A stretch of 21,389 bases of DNA from Porticoccaceae bacterium (GTDB lineage Bacteria > Pseudomonadota > Gammaproteobacteria > Pseudomonadales > Porticoccaceae): positions 1 through 21,389 of the forward strand of contig JALRJD010000192.1 in NCBI GenBank assembly GCA_023255165.1, in the 5' to 3' direction. Below are positions 14,218-21,389 of this stretch, piece after piece. A program made the translations under genes and the position numbers. Position 1 is the stretch's first letter; the number at the start of each line of letters is the position of its first letter. Under the pieces are notes generated by a model, which searched no databases, was not told the origin of the DNA, and saw only the letters and a program-made list of their open reading frames with translations.

Positions 14218-14697
14218 ATGCCCAACCAACCAGAGCAAACCATCAAGTTCCGCAATGCCCTCGGCAGTTTTGCCACCGGCGTCACCGTCATTACGGCTCT
14301 GGGCCAGGACGGGCAAAAAGTCGGCATGACCGCCAACAGTTTTAATTCGGTCTCTTTGGATCCAGCGCTGGTGCTGTGGAGTATCGGCCGCGATGCAAAC
14401 TGCTTTGACGACTTTATCGCCGCCAAGGCATTTGCCATTCATGTGTTGGCCGCCGATCAACAGGACATTTCCAACCGCTTTGCCAAAAGTGGCGCCGACA
14501 AATTTGCCGACATCGACTGCTCCGAGGGTGTCTCCGGGGTGCCCATCCTGCCCCACTACAGCGCCTGTTTTCAGTGCAGCATTGAGCATCAATACGAAGG
14601 GGGCGATCATGTCATCCTGGTGGGAAGAGTGGTCGAGTTCAGCGACCGGGAACTTGAGCCGCTGCTGTTCTATCGCGGCAGATACAATAATTTTTAA
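14218..14697 (+). CDS. Flavin reductase-like protein (HpaC/RutF family)
   Basis: A 159-residue protein of the NAD(P)H:flavin reductase family, whose members supply reduced FMN or FAD to a separate monooxygenase. Family features are FATGVTVIT (18-26), MTANSFNSVSLDPALVLWSI (37-56), AIHVLAADQQDIS (73-85) and the C-terminal FYRGRYNNF (151-159). The start is ATG 14218 with only a weak upstream GGAA. It follows fadH after 218 bp. No flavin-dependent monooxygenase is visible in the window, so its partner is unknown; it might act alone or serve a distant enzyme. Three copies of a 14-bp repeat begin at its stop codon. Confidence 0.85.
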   Translation: MPNQPEQTIKFRNALGSFATGVTVITALGQDGQKVGMTANSFNSVSLDPALVLWSIGRDANCFDDFIAAKAFAIHVLAADQQDISNRFAKSGADKFADIDCSEGVSGVPILPHYSACFQCSIEHQYEGGDHVILVGRVVEFSDRELEPLLFYRGRYNNF

Positions 14698-14737
14698 ACT
14701 CTGCCTTTTAAACTCTGCCTTTTAAGCTTGGGCTTTT
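14696..14737. repeat. 14-bp tandem repeat, three units, at the flavin reductase stop
   Basis: AAACTCTGCCTTTT occurs twice exactly (14696-14709 and 14710-14723), then as the diverged AAGCTTGGGCTTTT (14724-14737), followed by the partial AAATTCTG. The array starts within the TAA stop codon. Confidence 0.85.
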
Positions 14738-14765
14738 AAATTCTGACGCTCAAGCGCTGGCTCTG

Positions 14766-15389
14766 TCAGCTATCGGCAAATAATTCCGCTAACTGCGCCA
14801 GCACCTGCTGCAATGGCTGCACATCCGCGTACTTGGCATTGAGATCAAACAGATTAGCCTGATGCGCCTCGGGGTTTCGATCACCCACCGCCTCTTCGGC
14901 AATCACCACCTGATAGTTGTGCTGCAAGCCATCCACCGCGGAGGCGCGCACGCAACCACTGGTGGTTAAACCTGTCACGACCAGCGAATCCACACCAAGC
15001 GCACGCAACTGATCATTCAGATCGGTGGCAAAAAAGGCACTGGCCCACTGCTTTTCAATTAATGGTTCGGTTTCACGGCGCTCCAGCAGCGGGTCGACTT
15101 TGACCCAGTGGCTGTCGGGCTGCAGTACATCCAGGGCTGGAACCTTGCGCCGGAAAACACTGGCCTGCTGGTCATTGTGATAGACCACCGTGGTAAAAAA
15201 TATCGGCAACCCCAGCGCGCGAAAAGCGTCGAGCAGCTGCCTGTTGGCAGCAACTACCTCGGGGCATTTGGTCCCCAGCGGACAGTCAGGATCGGTAAAT
15301 CCATTGATCATATCGACCAGCAGCAGCGCCGGGTTGGCAGTGAGACCCAATCGGTTTTGCTGAAGATTTTTTGACATCTTGCGCACCAT
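14766..15389 (-). CDS. Cysteine hydrolase, N-carbamoylsarcosine amidase-like (isochorismatase fold)
   Basis: About 207 residues. The isochorismatase-like catalytic triad is Asp26 (LLLVDMINGF), Lys113 (IEKQWASAF) and Cys146 (TTSGCVRAS). The pattern DS-W-x3-D, IEK..ASAF, GCVR, GDR-x-P, NL-F/Y-D and K-Y/F-x-DV resembles N-carbamoylsarcosine amidase, which splits N-carbamoylsarcosine to sarcosine, CO2 and ammonia. Related enzymes hydrolyse other N-carbamoyl or amide compounds, so the substrate is not certain. Start choice is uncertain: ATG 15389 is used, ATG 15377 also fits, and the GTG at 15404 lies in the T-tract of the preceding terminator. It is downstream of the receptor gene and co-directional with hydantoinase A/B, whose product would be an N-carbamoyl amino acid. 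Confidence 0.85.
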   Translation of the reverse strand: MVRKMSKNLQQNRLGLTANPALLLVDMINGFTDPDCPLGTKCPEVVAANRQLLDAFRALGLPIFFTTVVYHNDQQASVFRRKVPALDVLQPDSHWVKVDPLLERRETEPLIEKQWASAFFATDLNDQLRALGVDSLVVTGLTTSGCVRASAVDGLQHNYQVVIAEEAVGDRNPEAHQANLFDLNAKYADVQPLQQVLAQLAELFADS

Positions 15390-15404
15390 GTTTTTATTTT
15401 TCAC

Positions 15405-15438
15405 AAAAAAGCGGGCTGCCCTTTAAGGAACAGCCCGC
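15405..15438 (-). terminator. Intrinsic terminator of the TonB-dependent receptor gene
   Basis: Stem GCGGGCTG/CAGCCCGC (15411-15418 and 15431-15438) is followed on the minus strand by six T (15405-15410). It lies 33 bp after the receptor stop and just before the amidase start, so amidase expression needs read-through or its own promoter. Confidence 0.9.
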
Positions 15439-15471
15439 GATCGATACTACCACTTTAAATGCTACCCGATT

Positions 15472-17988
15472 TTAAAAACGGTAGCTAAAGTCGACACCGT
15501 AGGAGTCCATCGCACCCGGGTGCACAAATGAGCCACCGAATTCAGGTGCTGGAATAATTTCTTCCAGATACTTTTCATCAGTGATATTGCGACCCCAGAC
15601 CGTAACACCCCAGTTCTCGCCATCAATTGAGATACGCGCGTTGAGTGTGTCGTAGGCATCTCGCGACGCTTTGCTAAAGTCCTGAGTGATGGTGGCGCCA
15701 GGGTAGAACGCCTGCCAGATACTCGGAGTCGCTTCGCCCTGCAAGGTATGGAACGCCATTTCGCCCACGTGCTGCCAATCGAGACGTGCCGTCAGATTGA
15801 TGCCGGAGCTGATTTCGGTTTCAAACTGGGCACCCAGATTGTAAGTACGATCAGGGGTTTGTGGCGCATCGTTACCCTCGGTAAGCGGGCGATGGTTATT
15901 GCGCTTGATTTCACTAGAGAGGAAACCGGCACCGCCAAATACGGAGAGGTTCTCGGTAACCACTGCGTTAAAGTCCATTTCAAAACCCTGAATCTGAACA
16001 TCTTCAATGGTGGTCACGACACGCATCAAGCCAAATGGGCCGGCAAAGAACTCGAAGAACTGACTGTCTTCCACATCAGTGTTGAACACCGAGGCATTAA
16101 GGCGCAGACGGTTATCGAACAACTCCATTTTGCTGCCAAACTCATAGCTGGTTGAGACTTCTTTGTCGTACTCGTCTCTCACCTGCAGCTTGCCATCAAC
16201 CAGCGCACCGGGGTTGGTACCATCGCCATTGTTGTTGTACCAGAAGTCGATCAATGCCTCACTGCCGATGGAGTTGAAACCACCGCTGCGGAAACCCACA
16301 CCCCAGCTGGCATAGAGGTTGAGATCTTCAGCAGCATTCCAGCTCCAGGTCACCTTGGGCTGAAACTGGCTAAAGGTGGCGCTTCGGTTGGGGATGCCAT
16401 TGGGGTTGGCGGCAAATGCCGGATTGATCGATCCAGTCGAGTTTACGTTCAAGCCAGAACCAGCGACATTGGGCACCTGGTTGTGCACATCGCGCTCTTC
16501 ACGGTCATAACGCGCGGCAAACGCCAGCTCCATATCGTCGGAGATAGCGAATTCCATCTGACCAAACACAGCCATTACCGAGGTATCAAACTGATCATCA
16601 AACAGCAGATCGGTGGGGTTTGGACCGGTTGGGCCAACATAGGGCTGACGCAGGAAGCCATTGCCTGTATCGGCGCCGTAGGCAACCACAACCTGGCGCT
16701 CAATCTCAGCGGCATAAACACCGGCAATCCAGCTGATCGCCGCGTCGTCATCCGAGGTCAAACGGATCTCGAGGCTGGTGTCGGACTGATTGCGCTCCTG
16801 ATACTGATAACCATCACAGGCAGTTGGTGTGTAGGGGCCATAGATGCCCTCAAACTCAACACCTGGAGGGAACACGCCAAATGGGGCGAAGAACGGACCA
16901 AACAGATCTTCACGACCGGCGCCACCCAGACCAGCGGGGGTATTATTCAAAGTTGAGCGATCCGCCTGACAGGCACTGGTTAACTCGTAACCGTAGAAAG
17001 TGGCACTGGTGCCATCAGACAGTAAATACTCTTCCAGATCGCTGTAGCTCAACACCACGCTGACATCAACGCCATCGCGATCCCAGTCGGCCTTAACCGA
17101 AAATTCGGTGGTCTCCTGTTCGTTTTCACCGGGAACATTGTTGGCAAAGGTAAATTCATGCTCGTTTACATCGGCAAAAAAACTTGGCCCAAGGCCGAAG
17201 TCGTTGGCAAAGGCAGGCAGTGCGAAAACCGCATTAAAGTTAATGGCACCACCGCTGACTTCACTCATGCCGGCACGGAAATCCAGTGACAACTCTTCGC
17301 TGACATCCCAGATCAGGCGGCCGCGAACTGTGGTGTCTTCAAGAAAATCCACCGAGCTGGCGCCGGTGTAGCTGTTTTTATAGTGGCCGTCAGTCTCGCG
17401 CTGGCTGACACTCAAACGGCCGAGCAGATTGTCGCTACCCAGCGCACCGCTGATCGCCAGGCTGCCATTGCGCGAGCCATTGTTGCCGGCGCCGAGCTTG
17501 AGATTGCCTTCAAACTCTGCATCGGGGCGGTTGGTTGTAACAATAATCGCACCGGCTACCGCGTTGCGGCCATAGAGTGCACCCTGAGGGCCTTTCAATA
17601 CTTCAATCTGGCTCACATCCAGCAGCTCTTCGTTAAAGCCGTTTGGGTTGGTCACCAGCACGCCGTCGACCACATAGGCAAAAGTCGATTCCGCGTCGCG
17701 AGTGGACACGATACCGCGAATACTGACCTGGGTATCACCCACGTTCGCCGAGTCAACCATGGTCACATTCGGCATCAGGCTGATGAAATCACCCGGGCGC
17801 TGAATGCCCGCACTTTCGATTTGTGATTCGGTAAATGCAGTGACCGCAATGGGCACTTCCTGCAAATTCTCCGCACGCTTTCGCGCCGAGACCACCACTT
17901 CTTCAATCGCAATTTCGGCGACTGACGCCGTCGTCATCGTCGCCAACATCGCAACGACCAATGATTTTTTTGCATATTTAAATTTCAT
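15472..17988 (-). CDS. TonB-dependent outer-membrane receptor
   Basis: An 838-residue outer-membrane transporter driven by TonB-ExbBD. The signal peptide ends near SVA/EIA (24/25), and a TonB-box-like EEVVVSAR follows (29-36). The plug domain (about 40-155) contains VPIAVTAF, VSIRGI and IEVLKGPQGALYGRNAVAGAI. The 22-strand barrel ends with the C-terminal aromatic SYRF expected for BAM recognition. One extracellular loop holds two Cys (near STLNNTPAG and TACDGYQY). The ATG is preceded by CAGGGGGATAG. The gene begins 112 bp after hydantoinase B with no terminator between them, so co-transcription is likely, and it ends in a strong terminator. The ligand cannot be read from sequence; this subfamily is abundant in marine and sphingomonad-like degraders. 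Confidence 0.93.
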   Translation of the reverse strand: MKFKYAKKSLVVAMLATMTTASVAEIAIEEVVVSARKRAENLQEVPIAVTAFTESQIESAGIQRPGDFISLMPNVTMVDSANVGDTQVSIRGIVSTRDAESTFAYVVDGVLVTNPNGFNEELLDVSQIEVLKGPQGALYGRNAVAGAIIVTTNRPDAEFEGNLKLGAGNNGSRNGSLAISGALGSDNLLGRLSVSQRETDGHYKNSYTGASSVDFLEDTTVRGRLIWDVSEELSLDFRAGMSEVSGGAINFNAVFALPAFANDFGLGPSFFADVNEHEFTFANNVPGENEQETTEFSVKADWDRDGVDVSVVLSYSDLEEYLLSDGTSATFYGYELTSACQADRSTLNNTPAGLGGAGREDLFGPFFAPFGVFPPGVEFEGIYGPYTPTACDGYQYQERNQSDTSLEIRLTSDDDAAISWIAGVYAAEIERQVVVAYGADTGNGFLRQPYVGPTGPNPTDLLFDDQFDTSVMAVFGQMEFAISDDMELAFAARYDREERDVHNQVPNVAGSGLNVNSTGSINPAFAANPNGIPNRSATFSQFQPKVTWSWNAAEDLNLYASWGVGFRSGGFNSIGSEALIDFWYNNNGDGTNPGALVDGKLQVRDEYDKEVSTSYEFGSKMELFDNRLRLNASVFNTDVEDSQFFEFFAGPFGLMRVVTTIEDVQIQGFEMDFNAVVTENLSVFGGAGFLSSEIKRNNHRPLTEGNDAPQTPDRTYNLGAQFETEISSGINLTARLDWQHVGEMAFHTLQGEATPSIWQAFYPGATITQDFSKASRDAYDTLNARISIDGENWGVTVWGRNITDEKYLEEIIPAPEFGGSFVHPGAMDSYGVDFSYRF

Positions 17989-18100
17989 ACTATCCCCCTG
18001 AATCAGGTTTGGTTGTTTTTAGACTTAATGCTTACTTATTGTTTTTATTACAGTTTTTTGGGTTTAAATTATTTCTTCTACGGTATTAGCGGCTACAGCA

Positions 18101-19996
18101 TCAGCCAGCACCCAAAGCAGAGCCGATAAAGGTCGGTGCAACCGGCGCCGGCAAATGGGTTTCCGCTTCACAGCGGCCGCGAATCTCCTCCAGCTCTCCG
18201 CCGAAATTAAACAGCACATCATTGCTGCCGCGAGCGGCTGTCAATTCTGCTCGCAGTGTCTCTGTCGCGGCCTGATCAACGCTGCCGTCGGCGGCCAAAA
18301 CCACCCCGTAGCGTCGCGCACCTTCCACCGTGACCAGCCTGCGTGCCACATCCTGACGCACCAACTCGGGATCGCGAGCAAATGGGTCACCCCAGCCGCC
18401 GCCACCCCAGGTATTGAAATAGAGCAGATCGCCAGCCTTAACCTTGACCCCCTCGACCTTGGCCGGCAACCACTCTTCAGTGCCGTCGGCACGGACCAGC
18501 TTTTTCGTCGAACGCAGACCGGTTTCGCCACCCAAAACACCCCAGGGAAATGTCAGCCAGCGCTCGTCGTGAATACCGATATCACCGTCGACAAGGAAGC
18601 GATAAGCAACACTCAGGCCGTTGCCGCCGCGATGCAATCCGGCGCCGCCGGAGTCGGCGATGGTTTCATAGCGTTCGATACGCAGCGGGAAATAAGATTC
18701 GATAAATTCATTGGGCACATTGGTAAAGCCCGGCCACAGCGAGTGACCATCCGGGCCATCCCCGACCGGGCGTCCAGGAACACCGCCAAAGCCGATCTGG
18801 AACAGCTGGAACCACTCGTTGCCCTTGCCCTCTCTGGTGTCATAACCGGAGAAAAACAGGTGCGGTGAATCGGAGAAACCGGCTGCGTTGAGCATCATTT
18901 CCGGCGCGCCCATGCCGAGCAGTGCGCCGAGCACATCAAAAATACGCCCCAGCGCATGGGTTCTGCCAGACAGCGCCGCGGGGTAATTGGGCTTTAACAG
19001 CGTGCCCTGGGGAATGCGAACATCAACCAGGTCGTAGAAGCCATCGTTAAAGACAATCTGCGGGTCGACAACGTTGATGGTGAACGAACCAAAGAACATC
19101 TTGAACATATCTTCGTTAAGGAAAAAGTTCACCGAGCTCTGGGCCTGCGGGTCGGTGCCGGCAAAATCGAAAATCGCCTTTTCGCCCTCGCGCCACATGG
19201 TGCACTTGATCTTGTAGGGCCCCATACCCATGCCGTCGTCGCAGAGATAGTCTTCAAACTCGCGCGGCTCTTCCGGAATAAACATACTGATAATATGCTT
19301 CATGGCGTCGTAGTTGCGCTGCAGCATAATATCCATGGTCGAAAACAGCACATCGTCGCCAAAGCGATCAGCCAGCTCAACGCAGCGCTTGGCGGCGGTG
19401 TTACAGGCAGCCACCAGGGCATTGAGATCGAAGCGGTTCCACTGTGGCGTACGCACATTGTGCAGAATCAGCTCCAGCAGATCACTTTGCAGCACGCCCT
19501 TCTTATACAGCTTGGTCGGCGGAATACGAATGCCTTCCTGAAAAATGGTTGTCGCCTGAATCGGGATTGAGCCTGGCACCATGCCGCCATTGTCCGACAT
19601 ATGACCAAACATTGCCGACCAGGCGATATGACGCCCCTGTTTAAACACCGGCACCAACACCACCCAGTCGGGCAGATGCGATACCGCCGCATTGCACATA
19701 TAGGGATCGTTAGTGAGGATAATATCGCCCTCTTCGATCTCGTCGTTATAGGCTTCAAGGAATGGCCCGATAAACGAACCAAATTGGCCGACCACCATCT
19801 TGCCGTCTTTGTTGGCAATCATCGGGAAGCAGTCACCCTGCTCGCGAATACCGGGCGACATGGCGGTTCTAAACAACACTGCGTCCATCTCTTCGCGAGC
19901 ATTACGTAGAGCATTTTCAATAATATCGACGGTCACGCCATCGACCTCAACACGCTGTAACGGGTTGTTGTTGGTTTCCAAAATGCTTGCAGTCAT
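18101..19996 (-). CDS. hyuB: Hydantoinase B / oxoprolinase family subunit
   Basis: A 631-residue cytoplasmic subunit of the ATP-dependent hydantoinase / 5-oxoprolinase / acetone carboxylase superfamily. Conserved features are NDPYMCNAAVSHLPD (96-110, with Asp97, His107 and Asp110), GHMSDNGG (131-138), SGGAGLHRGGNG (about 450-462) and the GGGGWGDPFARDP loop near 533-545. It pairs with hydantoinase A, whose stop lies 2 bp upstream of this ATG, so translation is probably coupled; GGGGG in the end of hyuA acts as the ribosome binding site. Members open hydantoin or N-methylhydantoin rings with ATP, but others act on 5-oxoproline or carboxylate ketones. The amidase 3 kb downstream favours a hydantoin-type substrate. 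Confidence 0.88.
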   Translation of the reverse strand: MTASILETNNNPLQRVEVDGVTVDIIENALRNAREEMDAVLFRTAMSPGIREQGDCFPMIANKDGKMVVGQFGSFIGPFLEAYNDEIEEGDIILTNDPYMCNAAVSHLPDWVVLVPVFKQGRHIAWSAMFGHMSDNGGMVPGSIPIQATTIFQEGIRIPPTKLYKKGVLQSDLLELILHNVRTPQWNRFDLNALVAACNTAAKRCVELADRFGDDVLFSTMDIMLQRNYDAMKHIISMFIPEEPREFEDYLCDDGMGMGPYKIKCTMWREGEKAIFDFAGTDPQAQSSVNFFLNEDMFKMFFGSFTINVVDPQIVFNDGFYDLVDVRIPQGTLLKPNYPAALSGRTHALGRIFDVLGALLGMGAPEMMLNAAGFSDSPHLFFSGYDTREGKGNEWFQLFQIGFGGVPGRPVGDGPDGHSLWPGFTNVPNEFIESYFPLRIERYETIADSGGAGLHRGGNGLSVAYRFLVDGDIGIHDERWLTFPWGVLGGETGLRSTKKLVRADGTEEWLPAKVEGVKVKAGDLLYFNTWGGGGWGDPFARDPELVRQDVARRLVTVEGARRYGVVLAADGSVDQAATETLRAELTAARGSNDVLFNFGGELEEIRGRCEAETHLPAPVAPTFIGSALGAG

Positions 19997-19998
19997 GA

Positions 19999-21389
19999 TT
20001 ATTTACCCCCGTGAGCGGCATCAGTGGCCGGATTAATCAGCAGATTGCCAACCGCATCCACCGAGGCGATATAGCCCGGCAGCACCACAGTGGTCGAATC
20101 CATCTCGCCGACAATAGCCGGCCCGGTCACCTGCAGACCCTGATGCAGCTTGGCGCGATCGTAGATATTGGCCGCGTGCCAGGCGCCCTCGTAATAAAAT
20201 TTACTCTGGTGAATTTTGCACTCATCAAGAGTGGTGCCCGCCTGGCCCATTCGCCGCTCGGCAATGGCTTTGGATTTGGCCTTGGCTACCGCGCGGATCA
20301 TCAGAATTTCATGGCCATCGCCGAGTTTAAAGGTAAACAGCTGCTCGTGTTCGGCATCAAACTGCTCGGTCAACAGCGCCACACCCTGTTGCTTGAGTTC
20401 GGCTTCGGTAAAGTCGATGGTGATCTGGAACGCCTGACCGGAATAGCGCAGGTCAGCCTGATAGGCAATTTCATGCTCGGAGGCGGGAATATTGTCCGCC
20501 AACAGCGCTTCACCCGCTCGCAGCTGCAATTCATGCAGATCTGCAGCAAGTTGTTCATCGCTGAGATCGCTGGCCATGGTCAGATAGGTACGCGCCGCCT
20601 CATCCTGCACCTGAGTAGTCGCATCACCGTAGGCGCACAGCACCCCCGGTCCCGGCGGAATAATCACCGGCCAGGCATTGGTCAGCACACCCAGTGCATT
20701 AGCGTGCAGTGGGCCCGCGCCACCAAAACCGACCAGTGCAAAGTCGCGGGGATCATAACCCTGCTCGACCGACACCAGACGCAGAGCGCCAAACATTGAT
20801 TCATTGACGATTTTGACGATGCCCTCGGCCGCTTCCATCAGGTCAATACCCATGGCATCGGCAACGCTCTGCACCGCGGCAACCGAAGCATCGCGATTGA
20901 TCTCCATCTTGCCGCCGAGCTGAACATCGGATGGCAAATAGCCGAGCACCACATTGGCGTCACAGACGGTTGGCTGCTCGCCACCCTTCATATAACAGGC
21001 GGGGCCGGGAACCGCGCCGGCCGACTCCGGACCAACGCGCAGCGCCTTGGTCAGTTCGGGAACAAAAGCAATGGAACCACCGCCGGCACCCACCGTGCGC
21101 ACATCCACTGAAGGGGCTCGCACACGCACATCGCCAACAATGGTTTCGCGGCGCACCCGGGCGCGGGAGTTTTGAATCAAGGCCACATCGGTGGAAGTGC
21201 CACCCATATCGCAGGTCAGAATATTGTCGTAGCCGGCGCGACTGCAGAAATAAATCGCCCCGGAAACACCCCCGGCAGGCCCCGACATCAGCAGGTTAAC
21301 CGGCGACACAGCAGACGCCCGCGCCGAGGCGAGACCGCCATCGGAGCGCAGGATAGAGAGCTGGGTATCTTCACCCATCTTGTCATTGA
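19999..21389 (-). CDS. hyuA: Hydantoinase A / oxoprolinase family subunit, 5' end outside the window
   Basis: The C-terminal 463 or so codons of an ATP-binding subunit that is usually near 690 residues; the frame remains open to the window edge (21389). The actin-like ATPase signatures SGPAGG and CDMGGTSTDVAL are present. GAGGGSIA and GPESAGAVPGPACY follow, then the C-terminal GFGGAGPLHA and the RYSGQAFQITIDF segment. The ATG at 21376-21378 lies inside this conserved region and is not the true start. It is the upstream partner of hydantoinase B, overlapping its ribosome binding site. The missing N-terminal part should hold the first phosphate-binding loop. Confidence 0.88.
   Translation of the reverse strand, partial: NDKMGEDTQLSILRSDGGLASARASAVSPVNLLMSGPAGGVSGAIYFCSRAGYDNILTCDMGGTSTDVALIQNSRARVRRETIVGDVRVRAPSVDVRTVGAGGGSIAFVPELTKALRVGPESAGAVPGPACYMKGGEQPTVCDANVVLGYLPSDVQLGGKMEINRDASVAAVQSVADAMGIDLMEAAEGIVKIVNESMFGALRLVSVEQGYDPRDFALVGFGGAGPLHANALGVLTNAWPVIIPPGPGVLCAYGDATTQVQDEAARTYLTMASDLSDEQLAADLHELQLRAGEALLADNIPASEHEIAYQADLRYSGQAFQITIDFTEAELKQQGVALLTEQFDAEHEQLFTFKLGDGHEILMIRAVAKAKSKAIAERRMGQAGTTLDECKIHQSKFYYEGAWHAANIYDRAKLHQGLQVTGPAIVGEMDSTTVVLPGYIASVDAVGNLLINPATDAAHGGK

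Noticed and set aside
14766..15404. Nicotinamidase or plain isochorismatase for the cysteine hydrolase
   Set aside because: The IEK..ASAF, GCVR, GDR-x-P and K-Y-x-DV pattern fits the N-carbamoylsarcosine amidase group better, though substrate remains unproven.

Overview
The window is a stretch of gammaproteobacterial chromosome. Its left third (171-6924) is a conserved proteostasis block read on the minus strand in the order tRNA-Leu(UAG), tig, clpP, clpX, lon, HU, as in pseudomonads and relatives. The rest combines a large TonB-dependent receptor, a VPIPA-type C-terminal sorting signal, FadH and hydantoinase A/B genes. That mix suggests a marine aerobic heterotroph of the Cellvibrionales/Halieaceae kind. 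This assignment is inferred from gene content, not from a phylogeny.

Layout. (1) 1-6924: HU, Lon, ClpX, ClpP, trigger factor and tRNA-Leu, with visible promoters for HU, lon and the tRNA and terminators after HU and clpX. (2) 7217-10731: an envelope region. It has a two-gene minus-strand operon of secreted CsgG-family proteins, a small acidic methionine-rich lipoprotein on the plus strand, and a VPIPA-CTERM protein on the minus strand. The last two converge on a shared bidirectional terminator. (3) 11047-14697: a TetR regulator divergent from a FadH-type 2,4-dienoyl-CoA reductase, followed by a stand-alone flavin reductase. The divergent spacer holds a perfect 13-bp palindrome that contains the -35 hexamers of both promoters. 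(4) 14766-21389: on the minus strand, hydantoinase A (cut by the window edge), hydantoinase B, a TonB-dependent receptor, a terminator, then an N-carbamoylsarcosine-amidase-like cysteine hydrolase. Together the enzymes could open a hydantoin-like ring with ATP and then hydrolyse the resulting N-carbamoyl amino acid.

The most unusual features are: short contiguous tandem duplications (11-17 bp units, 2 to 6 copies) in many of the intergenic spacers between 1 and about 14740; a lysine-rich CX10C-X6-CX10C tail on one CsgG-family protein, which looks like a disulfide-stapled helical hairpin; the tetR/fadH palindrome with a predicted leaderless tetR mRNA; and the hydantoinase/amidase/receptor cluster. 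No mobile element, integrase, CRISPR array or rRNA was seen.
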